A stretch of 64,000 nt of DNA from the NCBI RefSeq assembly GCF_900156915.1, contig NZ_LT732535.1, positions 29,624 to 93,623 on the forward strand, in the 5' to 3' direction. Below are positions 17,939 to 26,560 of this stretch, one piece after another; within the stretch, counting starts at the first letter, position 1; each line of letters opens with the position of its first letter. The stretch comes from Sediminibacillus massiliensis. Lineage in GTDB: Bacteria; Bacillota; Bacilli; Bacillales; Amphibacillaceae. A program made the position numbers and the translations under genes. Under the pieces are notes generated by a model that saw only the letters and a program-made list of their open reading frames with translations, ran no database searches and was not told where the DNA came from.

Positions 17939-19411
17939 ATGATAGAAGAAGTGGTAAAATCCGACCAATTCATTTTTCTTGTATCTCTATTGTTAATCAT
18001 CAGCGTGTTGGTAACTAAATTTTCCGCACGTCTCGGACTCCCGTCGCTCGTATTGTTCATAGGGGTCGGAATGGCAATCGGGAGTGATGGACTTGATATA
18101 CTTTCGTTCGATGATGTTCATATCGCCCAGGCGATCGGTGTTTATTCTTTGGTGGTCATTCTTTTCGTCGGGGGACTCCAAACTCAATGGACAACAATTA
18201 AACCTGTATTGGCGCCTTCCATTTCATTGGCTACAATCGGGGTGATTGTCACGGCAGTCATTGTAGGGACTGCTGCTAAATATATATTCGATTTCACTTG
18301 GCTCGAAGCAATGTTGATCGGTTCACTGGTAGGTTCTACCGATGCTGCGGCCGTTTTCTCTGTTTTAAAAGGGAAAAATATCAAGGATCGTATCGAGGCT
18401 ACGCTAGAGGGTGAATCTGGTACAAATGATCCCATGGCATTATTTCTGACCATATCTTTAGTGGAATTACTCTCAGACCAAACTTCTAATATCTGGTTGT
18501 TGATCGGAAGTTTTTTCTGGCAGATGGGCGGTGGTCTGATTATCGGCGCTGTCATCGGGAAAATAGCGAGTGAATCGATCAACCGGGTAGGGTTGTCATC
18601 CAGTGGGTTGTATCCCCTGTTCGCATTGTCTTTTGCTTTTTTATCTTATAGTATAAGTTCACTGGCCAGTGCTAGCGGATTGTTGTCAGTCTATGTAACT
18701 GCGATAGTTATCGGTAATTTGGATTTACCATTCCGGGAATCGATCTTCCGGTTTAATGAAGGATTCAGCTGGATGTCGCAAATTCTGATGTTTATTATTT
18801 TAGGACTGCTTGTTTTTCCTTCAAAGTTATTCTCCCTGGACATTATTCTTAACGGATTTTTGTTGTCTGCTGTTTTGATGCTTATAGCCCGTCCAGTCGC
18901 TGCGTTCGTTTCTTTGTCCGGTTTTGGATACAAAGTGAAAGAAAAACTGTTCTTTTCCTGGGCAGGTTTGAGGGGGGCCGTGCCGATAATTCTGGCATTA
19001 TACCCGTTGCTGGCGGATTTGGAAAACAGCCAGGTATTCTTTAATGCAGTATTTTTCGTAGTCTTGACATCCACTTTGATCCAAGGGTCCACCATTCCTT
19101 TGGTTGCCAGTAAATTGGATTTAGTAGGACCGCCTAAAACCAACCCGATCAAATCCCTTGAACTTATATCGATCGGTCGGAACGACGCAGAGCTTGTGGA
19201 ATATGTGGTTGAGAAGTCTGATGTAATCAATGGACGGCGGATAAAAGATATTAACCTCCCGAGAGGATCTTTAATCAATGCTATTATCCGGAGAGGAGAT
19301 ATTGTCACTCCTGATGGAAGCTCAGTAGTACAGGAAGGGGACAGTTTGTATATAATGGTATCCAGAAGGTGGAGGAAAGAGTTGAAAACTGCCCTGAAGC
19401 AAGGTATTTAG
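17939..19411 (+). CDS. K+(or Na+)/H+ antiporter, CPA1 family, with TrkA-C domain
   Basis: Membrane antiporter of 490 residues. About twelve hydrophobic segments fill residues 10-395. GSTDAAAVFSVL and EGESGTNDPMA (near 133-165) are the ion-binding region of CPA1 exchangers. A cytosolic RCK/TrkA-C domain follows from about 405 (DVINGRRIKDINLPRGSLINAIIRRGDIVTPDGSSVVQEGDSLYI). This architecture matches NhaP2/CvrA-type potassium/proton antiporters. TAGGAGG precedes the ATG. It lies between gerE and ysmB, which are adjacent in B. subtilis, so it looks like a local insertion. Ion specificity cannot be read from sequence. Confidence 0.88.
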   Translation: MIEEVVKSDQFIFLVSLLLIISVLVTKFSARLGLPSLVLFIGVGMAIGSDGLDILSFDDVHIAQAIGVYSLVVILFVGGLQTQWTTIKPVLAPSISLATIGVIVTAVIVGTAAKYIFDFTWLEAMLIGSLVGSTDAAAVFSVLKGKNIKDRIEATLEGESGTNDPMALFLTISLVELLSDQTSNIWLLIGSFFWQMGGGLIIGAVIGKIASESINRVGLSSSGLYPLFALSFAFLSYSISSLASASGLLSVYVTAIVIGNLDLPFRESIFRFNEGFSWMSQILMFIILGLLVFPSKLFSLDIILNGFLLSAVLMLIARPVAAFVSLSGFGYKVKEKLFFSWAGLRGAVPIILALYPLLADLENSQVFFNAVFFVVLTSTLIQGSTIPLVASKLDLVGPPKTNPIKSLELISIGRNDAELVEYVVEKSDVINGRRIKDINLPRGSLINAIIRRGDIVTPDGSSVVQEGDSLYIMVSRRWRKELKTALKQGI

Positions 19412-19508
19412 TTGCCTCCCCCCAGTAATTCGATGTTTTCATCTTGCTTCTTTAATGTTAATGTTATTTAATTAGAGGTATGTGCGAAGTCGAAAAGGGG
19501 GGCATGAA

Positions 19509-19961
19509 TTGCAAAATACTCAGCAATCTTCGACAATTGCAGATGTGGAAAGAGATTTAAGATATATTTCCGGTTTGATCAAACAAAAAGGCAGGGAAAT
19601 ATTGAACCACTATCCCATCACTGCGCCACAGTTTGTAGCATTACAGTGGCTTGGTGAAGAAGGGGATCTGACTATAGGAGAATTATCCAATAAAATAAAT
19701 CTGGCTTTTAGTACAACAACAGATCTTGTCGACCGGATGGAAAAGAACGCCCTGGTAGAACGAATAAAAGATACAAAAGACCGTCGGGTGGTCAGGATTC
19801 ATTTGCTTGAAAAAGGGCAAGGAATCATTCAGGAAGTAATAAAGAAACGACAGGAATATTTAGGGGAAGTATTAGAAAATGTATCAGCGGAAGAAGTAGA
19901 TACACTAGTTAGAATACTTAGCCTGCTCCATACCCAAATGAAATTAGTCAGCGAAAAATAA
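19509..19961 (+). CDS. ysmB: MarR-family transcriptional regulator
   Basis: Winged-helix regulator of about 150 residues. The DNA-binding region LTIGELSNKINLAFSTTTDLVDRMEKNALVERIKDTKDRRVVRIHLLEKG (residues 52-102) has the DxR wing motif. It corresponds to B. subtilis ysmB directly upstream of racE. TTG 19509 is chosen because AAAGGGGGGC ends 6-7 bases before it; an in-frame GTG at 19482 is possible but its AGAGG lies too close. Regulated genes are unknown. Confidence 0.82.
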   Translation: MQNTQQSSTIADVERDLRYISGLIKQKGREILNHYPITAPQFVALQWLGEEGDLTIGELSNKINLAFSTTTDLVDRMEKNALVERIKDTKDRRVVRIHLLEKGQGIIQEVIKKRQEYLGEVLENVSAEEVDTLVRILSLLHTQMKLVSEK

Positions 19962-19984
19962 AGATAGAAGAAGGAGCGAGAAAG

Positions 19985-20788
19985 TTGGATCAACCGATCG
20001 GTGTTATTGATTCCGGAGTTGGGGGTTTGACGGTCGCGAGCGAGCTGATGCGTCAACTTCCGAATGAACAATTAATATATCTCGGTGACACTCTCAGGTG
20101 TCCCTATGGACCGCGCAGCGAGCAAGAGGTGATTACCTATACATGGCAAATGGTGCGATTTTTAATGGAGAAAAATATCAAAATGCTAGTTGTAGCTTGT
20201 AACACAGCAACTGCATTTGCTTTGGAAAATCTGCAGAATGAATTGCCAATCCCGGTAATCGGTGTTATCGAACCCGGCGCAAGGGCTGCAATTAAAACAA
20301 CCCAGAATCTTCATATAGGAGTAATCGGTACAGAGGGCACAATCAAGAGTGAGGCCTATCCGAAAGCGTTAAAAGACATCAATTCCAAAATACATGTCAA
20401 TGCACATCCATGTCCTCGTTTTGTACCTATGGTGGAACAAGGAATCTTATCAGGTGAGGCTGCGATGGAAGTGGTCTCTGAAACGTTGGTGCCGATGAAA
20501 AAACAGAATCATATAGATACTCTTATTCTTGGATGTACGCATTATCCATTAATTCGGGAGACGATCCAAGAAGTCATGGGCGACCGGGTCACAATCATTT
20601 CTTCCGGAGAAGAAACCGCCCGTGAAGTAAGTACGATCCTAGGATATCACCAAAAATTATACACAGGAAACAGAAAACCGGCACACGAGTTTTATACTAC
20701 AGGAAAACTTGAAGTCTTCGAAACTATCGCTGGTGAATGGCTTGATCAGCCAGTCTCTGTTATTACAAGTGTTGTAATCGATTATTAA
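19985..20788 (+). CDS. racE: Glutamate racemase
   Basis: Cofactor-independent racemase of 267 residues supplying D-glutamate for peptidoglycan. The two catalytic cysteines are C72 (ACNTATA) and C184 (LGCTHYPL); the N-terminus IGVIDSGVGGLTVA and YLGDTLRCPYGPR are typical. It starts with TTG after AAGGAG, 23 bases after ysmB, so the two are likely cotranscribed. A strong terminator follows. Confidence 0.96.
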   Translation: MDQPIGVIDSGVGGLTVASELMRQLPNEQLIYLGDTLRCPYGPRSEQEVITYTWQMVRFLMEKNIKMLVVACNTATAFALENLQNELPIPVIGVIEPGARAAIKTTQNLHIGVIGTEGTIKSEAYPKALKDINSKIHVNAHPCPRFVPMVEQGILSGEAAMEVVSETLVPMKKQNHIDTLILGCTHYPLIRETIQEVMGDRVTIISSGEETAREVSTILGYHQKLYTGNRKPAHEFYTTGKLEVFETIAGEWLDQPVSVITSVVIDY

Positions 20789-20794
20789 ACGAAG

Positions 20795-20821
20795 AGTCCT
20801 CTCTATAGAGGGCTTTTTTTT
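20795..20821 (+). terminator. Intrinsic terminator after racE
   Basis: AGTCCTCT, loop CTAT, AGAGGGCT, then seven or more T. Confidence 0.9.
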
Positions 20822-20945
20822 ATGACCGCATTTCTTTTTTTATATTGAGCCTCTTCCACGTCTCGGGGAAAATTTCTAAGTTGTGGTCTAAATCTTTCAA
20901 TAGCCCGTATATATATTAGTACAAACCATCGTAGGAGGGGAAAGC

Positions 20946-22082
20946 ATGGGAAAGCGATCTATAATAGGTTTTATCGGCTTGGGAAGTCTCGCCTTGGCAT
21001 TAACAGGTTGCGGAATATTTCAAGGGGAACAGGTCTTAAAAGAAATTGACAATCCACCAGAAGAAGCAACCTATACAGATAATCTTGATGAAGTTTCTGA
21101 AGAAAGTCAGGAACAAGAAAATAACACAACAGATGAGAACGAAGCAGGAGAGGTTACTGAACCGGAAACAGGTGAATCAGGGGATACTGGAGAAGAAGTA
21201 GATGCTACCGTAAAAAGACAACTTTACCTGTTAGACGCAAACGGCATGGTTGTGCCACAAACATTGGAACTTCCAAAGGCAGAGTCTAATGAAGTCGCAA
21301 AGCAAGCTTTGGAATATTTGGTGAAAGGCGGCCCGGTAACAGAACTGCTTCCTAATGGATTCGAAGCTGTCTTGCCGACAGGAACCGAAATCATTAGTTT
21401 GAATCTTAAGGATGGCACGCTGACTGTTGATGTTTCCAAAGAATTTGCGGAATACAGGCCGGAGGACGAACAAAAAATATTACAAGCAATGACTTATACT
21501 TTGACCCAGTTTGAAAACGTGGAAAGAATCAAACTTTGGATAAACGGTCAAGTTAAAGAAGAGATGCCTGTTAATGGGACACCGATTGTGGATGGCTATT
21601 CAAGAGCGAACGGAATAAACATTCATAGCAAAGACGGAGTGGATTTGATGGATAGTGAAGCAGTGACGCTTTACTATCCGGCACAGGATGGCGATCTGGT
21701 TTACCATGTTCCGGTCACTCAGCATGTAGAAACATCCGATTTAGAGGATTATTCCTCAATTGTACAAGCATTGGTCGATGGTCCTTCATTTGAATTGAAT
21801 CTTCTCCACATTTTCAACCCGGGCACATCTTTAGCAGAAGATCCAACAGTAGAAAATGGAGTGATTAATCTTACATTCAATGAAAATATTCTGAATAACG
21901 TAGAAGAAGCTTCGATAACAGATGAAGTGATGGAAACGTTGGTGCTGACTCTAACTGATATATCAGGCATTGATGCAGTGAATGTTGAAGTGGAAAACAT
22001 AGAACAAGTATTCAACGAAGGTGGTACAGCCTATACAGAGCCGGTGACAAGAGAAACATTCGTCCCGACAGAAAGTTTATAA
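20946..22082 (+). CDS. gerM: Spore germination lipoprotein GerM
   Basis: Lipoprotein of 378 residues. The signal peptide MGKRSIIGFIGLGSLALALTGC ends in the lipobox LTGC with Cys22 as the lipidated residue. An acidic, low-complexity linker (about 35-90) follows, then two GerMN domains near 112-215 and 255-355. In B. subtilis GerM helps forespore engulfment and germination, working with the SpoIIIA-SpoIIQ complex. GTAGGAGGGG precedes the ATG. It keeps the position between racE and rph. Confidence 0.93.
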   Translation: MGKRSIIGFIGLGSLALALTGCGIFQGEQVLKEIDNPPEEATYTDNLDEVSEESQEQENNTTDENEAGEVTEPETGESGDTGEEVDATVKRQLYLLDANGMVVPQTLELPKAESNEVAKQALEYLVKGGPVTELLPNGFEAVLPTGTEIISLNLKDGTLTVDVSKEFAEYRPEDEQKILQAMTYTLTQFENVERIKLWINGQVKEEMPVNGTPIVDGYSRANGINIHSKDGVDLMDSEAVTLYYPAQDGDLVYHVPVTQHVETSDLEDYSSIVQALVDGPSFELNLLHIFNPGTSLAEDPTVENGVINLTFNENILNNVEEASITDEVMETLVLTLTDISGIDAVNVEVENIEQVFNEGGTAYTEPVTRETFVPTESL

Positions 22083-22089
22083 TACAAAG

Positions 22090-22117
22090 AGGAGCTGATT
22101 CTGGCTCCTTTTTTTTA
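22090..22117 (+). terminator. Intrinsic terminator after gerM
   Basis: AGGAGC, loop TGATTCTG, GCTCCT, then eight T; located 7 bases after the gerM stop. Confidence 0.88.
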
Positions 22118-22197
22118 TGAACCCTAATTCTTTACCCATATGTTTAATAGAAGACTTTTTTTCAAACATTATATTGTAAAAACTTCATAGAAAAGGG

Positions 22198-22837
22198 AAA
22201 TTGCGATATAGTGAAAATTCATTCAAGGGGAGCTTCCTCTTGTTCTGATGAAAGTGAAGTTGATATACCCGCTGCGGCAGAACACTTCGCTTTCCATGGG
22301 CACGGCCTCAGCCAGGAAACTACTTGAATAAGCTTCCTTGCTCCCTTTGGAACTGCGATTACTCGTCCCACCGAAAACCATGGGTCGAGGTCTTTTCTAC
22401 GAAGGTTAACTGGAAGACGCAGACCCATCATGCGGAGTCTTTTGGACTCGTGGGGCTGCGATTACTCGCCCCATCGAAGCCCTTTCGCTGTTCCCATAGG
22501 ATAAGGAAGGCTACGACAGCATCACCTCGCAAGAAGAAAATCGATTTGTATTTTCAAGGAGTCTGCGTGTACTGCCTTCGCTATTAGGGATTTTCTGAAT
22601 TTTATGTTAGACATATTATAGGACCACTTCACACTTAATCAGATATTCCATCAAAAGCGGAGGAAAAATGCGAGACTCCAGTGGGAAAGGAACAGTCTGA
22701 AGACCCCGCAGTTGGGGCCTTTCCAGCGAGGAGGCTGAAGCGTTCCCCACGGAAAGCGAGTATTTTTCCGCAGCGCTGGACTACCACTCAATCCGAAAAG
22801 AATGGCAGGAAGCCATAAAAAAGTTATGTCGCAGTTT
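22198..22837 (-). mobile_element. MITE-like non-autonomous element (copy 2, complete)
   Basis: A 640-bp non-coding element filling the 895-base gap between gerM and rph. Its ends are AAATTGCGATATA (22198-22210) and TATGTCGCAGTTT (22825-22837), imperfect 13-bp inverted repeats identical in type to copy 4 (AAACTGCGACATA/TATGTCGCAGTTT). Read on the minus strand it matches copy 4 in order: outer module (GCTTCAGCCTCCTCGC...GGGGTCTTCAGACTG...GGAGTCTCGCATTTTTCC, 22665-22790) then a nested core (22276-22576). No transposase or credible reading frame lies inside. Target duplication could not be made out. Confidence 0.8.
22276..22576 (-). repeat. Nested inverted-repeat core of copy 2
   Basis: A 301-bp segment bounded by GGCAGAACAC (22276-22285) and GTGTACTGCC (22567-22576). 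Within it are two diverged copies of a roughly 35-bp unit containing CTGCGATTACTCGyCCCAyCGA. It is homologous to 46194-46563 in inverted orientation. Confidence 0.7.
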
Positions 22838-22977
22838 ATGGTTTATCCGTAAAAGAAGCAGTATTTAGTAAAAAGTATATAATAGTTGTTTTACCAAATA
22901 TGGGAAGTATCGAACTTATATTATTAGGTCAAAATATGTTACGATTAATGAGGAATTTAAAAGGAGGACAAAAGATT

Positions 22978-23748
22978 ATGAGAATTAATGAAAGAGAAAC
23001 AAATCAACTGAGACCAATCAGCATCGAAGTGGATTATGTAAAACACCCAGAAGGCTCTGTCCTTATTTCAGTAGGTGATACCAAAGTTATATGCAATGCC
23101 AGTATTGAAGACCGTGTCCCTCCTTTTATGCGCGGCGAAGGCAAAGGGTGGATAACAGCGGAATACGCAATGCTCCCTCGAGCCACCCAGCAACGGAATA
23201 TACGCGAATCCTCAAAAGGGAAAGTTTCTGGACGAACCATGGAAATCCAACGATTGATCGGCAGGTCGTTAAGGACTATCGTCGATTTGGATAAAATAGG
23301 AGAAAGAACTGTATGGGTAGATTGCGATGTCATTCAGGCAGACGGCGGTACCAGAACTGCTTCGATTACTGGAGCTTTCGTTGCTGTAGTACTTGCGTTC
23401 GGAAAATTGGTTGAAAAGAACACTTTAAAGGAACTGCCAGTCAACAATTTTCTTGCAGCAACTTCTGTAGGGGTTCTTCCAGATGGAACAGAAATCCTTG
23501 ATTTGCAATATGAAGAAGACTCACAAGCGCTGGTAGATATGAATATCGTTATGACCGGAAGCGAAGAATTTGTGGAAATCCAAGGAACTGGAGAAGAAGC
23601 CACATTTTCTTATCAGCAGTTGGAAGCAATGTTGAGCTTAGCAAAAGGCGGTCTCCATACTATCTTTGATTTGCAAAGAGAAGCAATAGGAAAATGGGCA
23701 GCAGCGATAGACAAAAGATTAGAGCAACAAAATGGTAATGGAGCTTGA
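22978..23748 (+). CDS. rph: Ribonuclease PH
   Basis: Phosphate-dependent 3'-5' exoribonuclease of 256 residues that trims tRNA 3' ends. [65 protein letters not shown] and [20 protein letters not shown] are the conserved blocks. ATG 22978 is preceded by AAGGAGG at 10 bases; the longer frame from 22900 lacks one. A possible promoter (TATAAT at 22878-22883) sits about 40 bases after the right end of the MITE-like element. rdgB follows after 2 bases. Confidence 0.96.
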   Translation: MRINERETNQLRPISIEVDYVKHPEGSVLISVGDTKVICNASIEDRVPPFMRGEGKGWITAEYAMLPRATQQRNIRESSKGKVSGRTMEIQRLIGRSLRTIVDLDKIGERTVWVDCDVIQADGGTRTASITGAFVAVVLAFGKLVEKNTLKELPVNNFLAATSVGVLPDGTEILDLQYEEDSQALVDMNIVMTGSEEFVEIQGTGEEATFSYQQLEAMLSLAKGGLHTIFDLQREAIGKWAAAIDKRLEQQNGNGA

Positions 23749-23750
23749 TA

Positions 23751-24344
23751 ATGGAAAAACTGCTTATAGCAACTAAAAATGAAGGCAAAGTGAGAGACTT
23801 TAAAGAGTTATTTTCAAAGTACGGAATGGAGATCATTTCTTTATTAGACTTGGATGAAACAATCCCTGAAATAGAAGAAACAGGAACTACTTTTGAAGAA
23901 AATGCCAGGATAAAAGCAGAAACAATAGTAGAAAGGTTTCAGCTTCCTGTTTTGGCAGATGATTCTGGGCTGGAAATAGACGCATTGGGCGGACGTCCAG
24001 GAGTTTATTCAGCCAGGTATGCAGGAGAAGCGAAGAATGATCAGGCAAACTTAGAAAAGGTACTGGAAGAGATGGAAGGAGTACCTGCAGATAACCGATC
24101 TGCAAGGTTTGTTTGCGTATTAGCTGTAGCTCGGCCTGGAGAAGCTACTTACACGGTAAGGGGTACGTGTGAAGGGTCTATTGCAACTGCTCCTGCAGGA
24201 GAAAATGGATTTGGCTATGATCCGGTATTTTATCCGAAAGGTACTGATAAGACGATGGCTCAATTGACTGCAAAGGAAAAGAATTCAATCAGCCATCGGA
24301 AAAACGCATTAGTACAATTAGAAAAATGGGTGGGGAAACTGTAA
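23751..24344 (+). CDS. rdgB: dITP/XTP pyrophosphatase (RdgB/HAM1 family)
   Basis: House-cleaning nucleotide pyrophosphatase of 197 residues that removes dITP, ITP and XTP. LLIATKNEGKVRDFKELF at the N-terminus, TTFEENARIKA, LADDSGLEIDALGGRPGVYSARYAG and GENGFGYDPVFYP are family signatures; SHRKNAL closes the active site. ATG 23751 follows the rph stop by two bases with GGAG at 7 bases. Equivalent to B. subtilis ysnA. Confidence 0.95.
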   Translation: MEKLLIATKNEGKVRDFKELFSKYGMEIISLLDLDETIPEIEETGTTFEENARIKAETIVERFQLPVLADDSGLEIDALGGRPGVYSARYAGEAKNDQANLEKVLEEMEGVPADNRSARFVCVLAVARPGEATYTVRGTCEGSIATAPAGENGFGYDPVFYPKGTDKTMAQLTAKEKNSISHRKNALVQLEKWVGKL

Positions 24345-24360
24345 GGAAAGGGGAAAACTT

Positions 24361-24879
24361 ATGCCAAGTGTTTTAATAATGAGTGATAGTCACGGCTTGG
24401 AAGCAGAAGTTCAAGAGATTAAACAAAGACACCGAGGAGAGGTAGACCAATTCATCCATTGTGGAGATTCTGAATTGGATGCTGATTCGGTTGAATTGTC
24501 TGATTTCATGAAAGTTGCCGGGAATTGTGATTTCGATTCCCGATTGCCGGAAGAACAGAAATTTTCAGTGGGGGATATGGAATTTCTTGTTGTACACGGA
24601 CATCTTCACCAGGTTAAAACGTCCTTGATGCCATTATCCTACCGGGCTGAAGAGCTTGGCGCGCAAATTGTTTGTTTCGGACATACTCACTATGCGGGAG
24701 CAGAACGGGTGGAAAACAAATTGTTCCTCAACCCGGGCAGTATCCGTTTACCTAGAGGCCGCAAAGAAAAGACATACGCGATTTTAAAATGGACAACCAA
24801 AAGTGAGATTGATGTCGAATTTTATACTGTAGATGGAGTAAAAATCGACAACATGTCTTTTCGGACAAGTTTGAAGTGA
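24361..24879 (+). CDS. ysnB: YfcE/YsnB-type metallophosphoesterase
   Basis: Calcineurin-like phosphodiesterase of 172 residues. The metal-binding motifs are present in order: MSDSHG (near 7-12), HCGDSE (31-36), GNCD (58-61), VHGHLH (79-84) and GHTHYA (104-109). Physiological substrate is unknown. It is 16 bases after rdgB and ends the rph-rdgB-ysnB group. Confidence 0.9.
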   Translation: MPSVLIMSDSHGLEAEVQEIKQRHRGEVDQFIHCGDSELDADSVELSDFMKVAGNCDFDSRLPEEQKFSVGDMEFLVVHGHLHQVKTSLMPLSYRAEELGAQIVCFGHTHYAGAERVENKLFLNPGSIRLPRGRKEKTYAILKWTTKSEIDVEFYTVDGVKIDNMSFRTSLK

Positions 24880-24898
24880 CCTGTAAGAAAGTAAGGTT

Positions 24899-24932
24899 GA
24901 GAGGCTCTAACTTTTCAGTTTACGAGCCTCTC
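24899..24932 (+). terminator. Hairpin after ysnB
   Basis: GAGAGGCTC, 16-base loop, GAGCCTCTC; a perfect 9-bp stem followed by CAAAAAAAC, so no T tract on this strand. Termination efficiency is uncertain. Confidence 0.5.
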
Positions 24933-25043
24933 CAAAAAAACAAAAAAACTTTTATTAAACTGTTGACTTAATCGTTTAATGATATTATAATAAATCTTGT
25001 CCGTTACAAAAGAACGGAAAACAAACACTCTACATAATGACGT

Positions 25044-25117
25044 GCGGGTGTAGTTTAGTGGTAAAACCTCAGCCTTCCAAGCTGATGTCGAGGGTTCGAT
25101 TCCCTTCACCCGCTCCA
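25044..25117 (+). tRNA. tRNA-Gly (anticodon TCC)
   Basis: Acceptor arms GCGGGTG and CACCCGC pair, with discriminator T and an encoded CCA. D-loop region TAGTTTAGTGGTAAAA and T-arm GGGTTCGATTCCC are normal. The anticodon loop CTTCCAA between TCAGC and GCTGA reads glycine codon GGA. Confidence 0.97.
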
Positions 25118-25136
25118 TTACATAATTCCATATCAT

Positions 25137-25210
25137 GTCCCAGTAGCTCAGCTGGATAGAGCAACAGCCTTCTAAGCTGTGGGTCACAGGTTCGAATCCT
25201 GTCTGGGACG
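25137..25210 (+). tRNA. tRNA-Arg (anticodon TCT)
   Basis: Acceptor arms GTCCCAG and CTGGGAC pair; discriminator G; CCA is not encoded. T-arm CAGGTTCGAATCCTG. The anticodon loop CTTCTAA between ACAGC and GCTGT reads AGA. It lies 19 bases after tRNA-Gly and shares its terminator. Confidence 0.97.
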
Positions 25211-25220
25211 CTATAAGAAA

Positions 25221-25255
25221 AAAGGGTTCAACACTTGTTTGTTGAACCTTTTTTG
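25221..25255 (+). terminator. Intrinsic terminator of the tRNA pair
   Basis: AAAGGGTTCAACA, loop CTTGTT, TGTTGAACC, then TTTTTT; stem of at least 9 bp. Confidence 0.9.
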
Positions 25256-25389
25256 TTATTGAAACAACTCTGCACCGGATAAATAATTGAACGAAGTTGA
25301 TTTTTTCTTGGTATTTTTGTTATTAACTGCAATAATAGGGTAAACCTAAAATATTGCGGAAATAAAAAGTAAAATGAGGAAGGATGCGA

Positions 25390-26385
25390 ATGAGTAGAGA
25401 AAACGACAATGTAATCCTGTTCCCTAAATGGAAAGATGCCCTAGAGGAAGAAAGTCTGCAGGCATTAAAGGAAAAACGTTATGAGGATGCATTGAACAAA
25501 CTGAACAAATTAATCGAGCATGATGTACACAGCCACGAAGTGTACACTGGCAAAATCATCTGCTTGATGGAGCTCGGGCACTATGAAAAAGCGGAAGAAT
25601 TATGTCGGGAACTAATAGATAATGAAGATGCTTACTATTTTGAATACATACATATATATTTGACATTGTTATTTCAAATGAGTCATTATGAAGAGATTAT
25701 TTCATTAACCGACCGCATATTCCAGACTAAGAAAGTGCCCGAGTCTTTGAAAGCACAACTCTGGCAATTATATGAGATGAGTAAAAAGCTTCACAGGGAT
25801 GAACGGCAGGACGAAGCGGCAGGTCTTATGGATGAGCTGAAGGCAGCAGTCAATTCAGGTGATTCCGTTAAGCAATGGAGAGTTCTGGTCAAGTGCCGGG
25901 AATTGGAAGTCAAACCTTATCTCGACTACATTAAGCATTTATTGATAAATGACTCTATTGACCCTGTAGTGAAAACTGCGATCGTTCAATGGTTGCAAAA
26001 ACAGGAAATTGATGAATCAATAGAGGTGGGGAAATTCGGAAATGCCCTATGCATAAACCCTTCTAAACTAAAGGACATGAACGACCATCCGGTAACTAAG
26101 CAAATTCTCGTCTTATTGAGAGAAGTGGAACAGAATAATCCATCTTTATACGAGCTGCTGGAGAAATTATTGACCAGATATATATATGTTATGTTCCCAT
26201 TCACACCTGATGAGGGTAGGCTTTTGGAAATTGCCCAGGCGTTAAAGGTTATGGGGGCTGAATATTTACATATCGATGCTTCACCGTATTTAGAAAGTGA
26301 ATACATAGACATAGAGGATATAAAAGCTTGTGTAGAAGAGATCCTTTCCGCTGAAAAGCACTATTTTTCGATTATAGAAGAGTAA
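25390..26385 (+). CDS. ysoA: Tetratricopeptide-repeat protein YsoA
   Basis: Protein of 331 residues with TPR-like helical pairs in the N-terminal 130 residues (for example EKRYEDALNKLNKLIEHD and LGHYEKAEELCRELIDN). The C-terminal half is helical without a known domain. It lies before tig in the position of B. subtilis ysoA. Function is unknown; a cytoplasmic protein-interaction role is inferred from the repeats. ATG 25390 has AGGAAGG six bases upstream; ATG 25384 overlaps that site. Confidence 0.85.
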   Translation: MSRENDNVILFPKWKDALEEESLQALKEKRYEDALNKLNKLIEHDVHSHEVYTGKIICLMELGHYEKAEELCRELIDNEDAYYFEYIHIYLTLLFQMSHYEEIISLTDRIFQTKKVPESLKAQLWQLYEMSKKLHRDERQDEAAGLMDELKAAVNSGDSVKQWRVLVKCRELEVKPYLDYIKHLLINDSIDPVVKTAIVQWLQKQEIDESIEVGKFGNALCINPSKLKDMNDHPVTKQILVLLREVEQNNPSLYELLEKLLTRYIYVMFPFTPDEGRLLEIAQALKVMGAEYLHIDASPYLESEYIDIEDIKACVEEILSAEKHYFSIIEE

Positions 26386-26432
26386 GAGAAAGACTAGAAA
26401 CGAACGCCATATACCTTGTTCCTTTCTAATTG

Positions 26433-26460
26433 TTGAAAGCACAACTGTTTATGTTATAAT
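26433..26460 (+). promoter_or_regulatory. Sigma-A promoter of tig
   Basis: TTGAAA (26433-26438), 16 bases, TATAAT (26455-26460) with an extended TG (TGTTATAAT). Leader of about 95 bases to the tig ATG. Confidence 0.75.
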
Positions 26461-26560
26461 AAGGTGGTTGCAATTGCGTTCCGCCCTAGTATATATAAGT
26501 TTATACACCGAATGAACGTCAAACACGACATATGAAATCATAGATGTTGGAGGGAAAAAC

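Noticed and set aside
22324-22587. Open frame of 87 codons inside the repeat element, with counterparts at 46183-46514
   Set aside because: The frames come from the repeated DNA itself, read in several frames and on both strands, lack ribosome-binding sites and differ in frame between copies.
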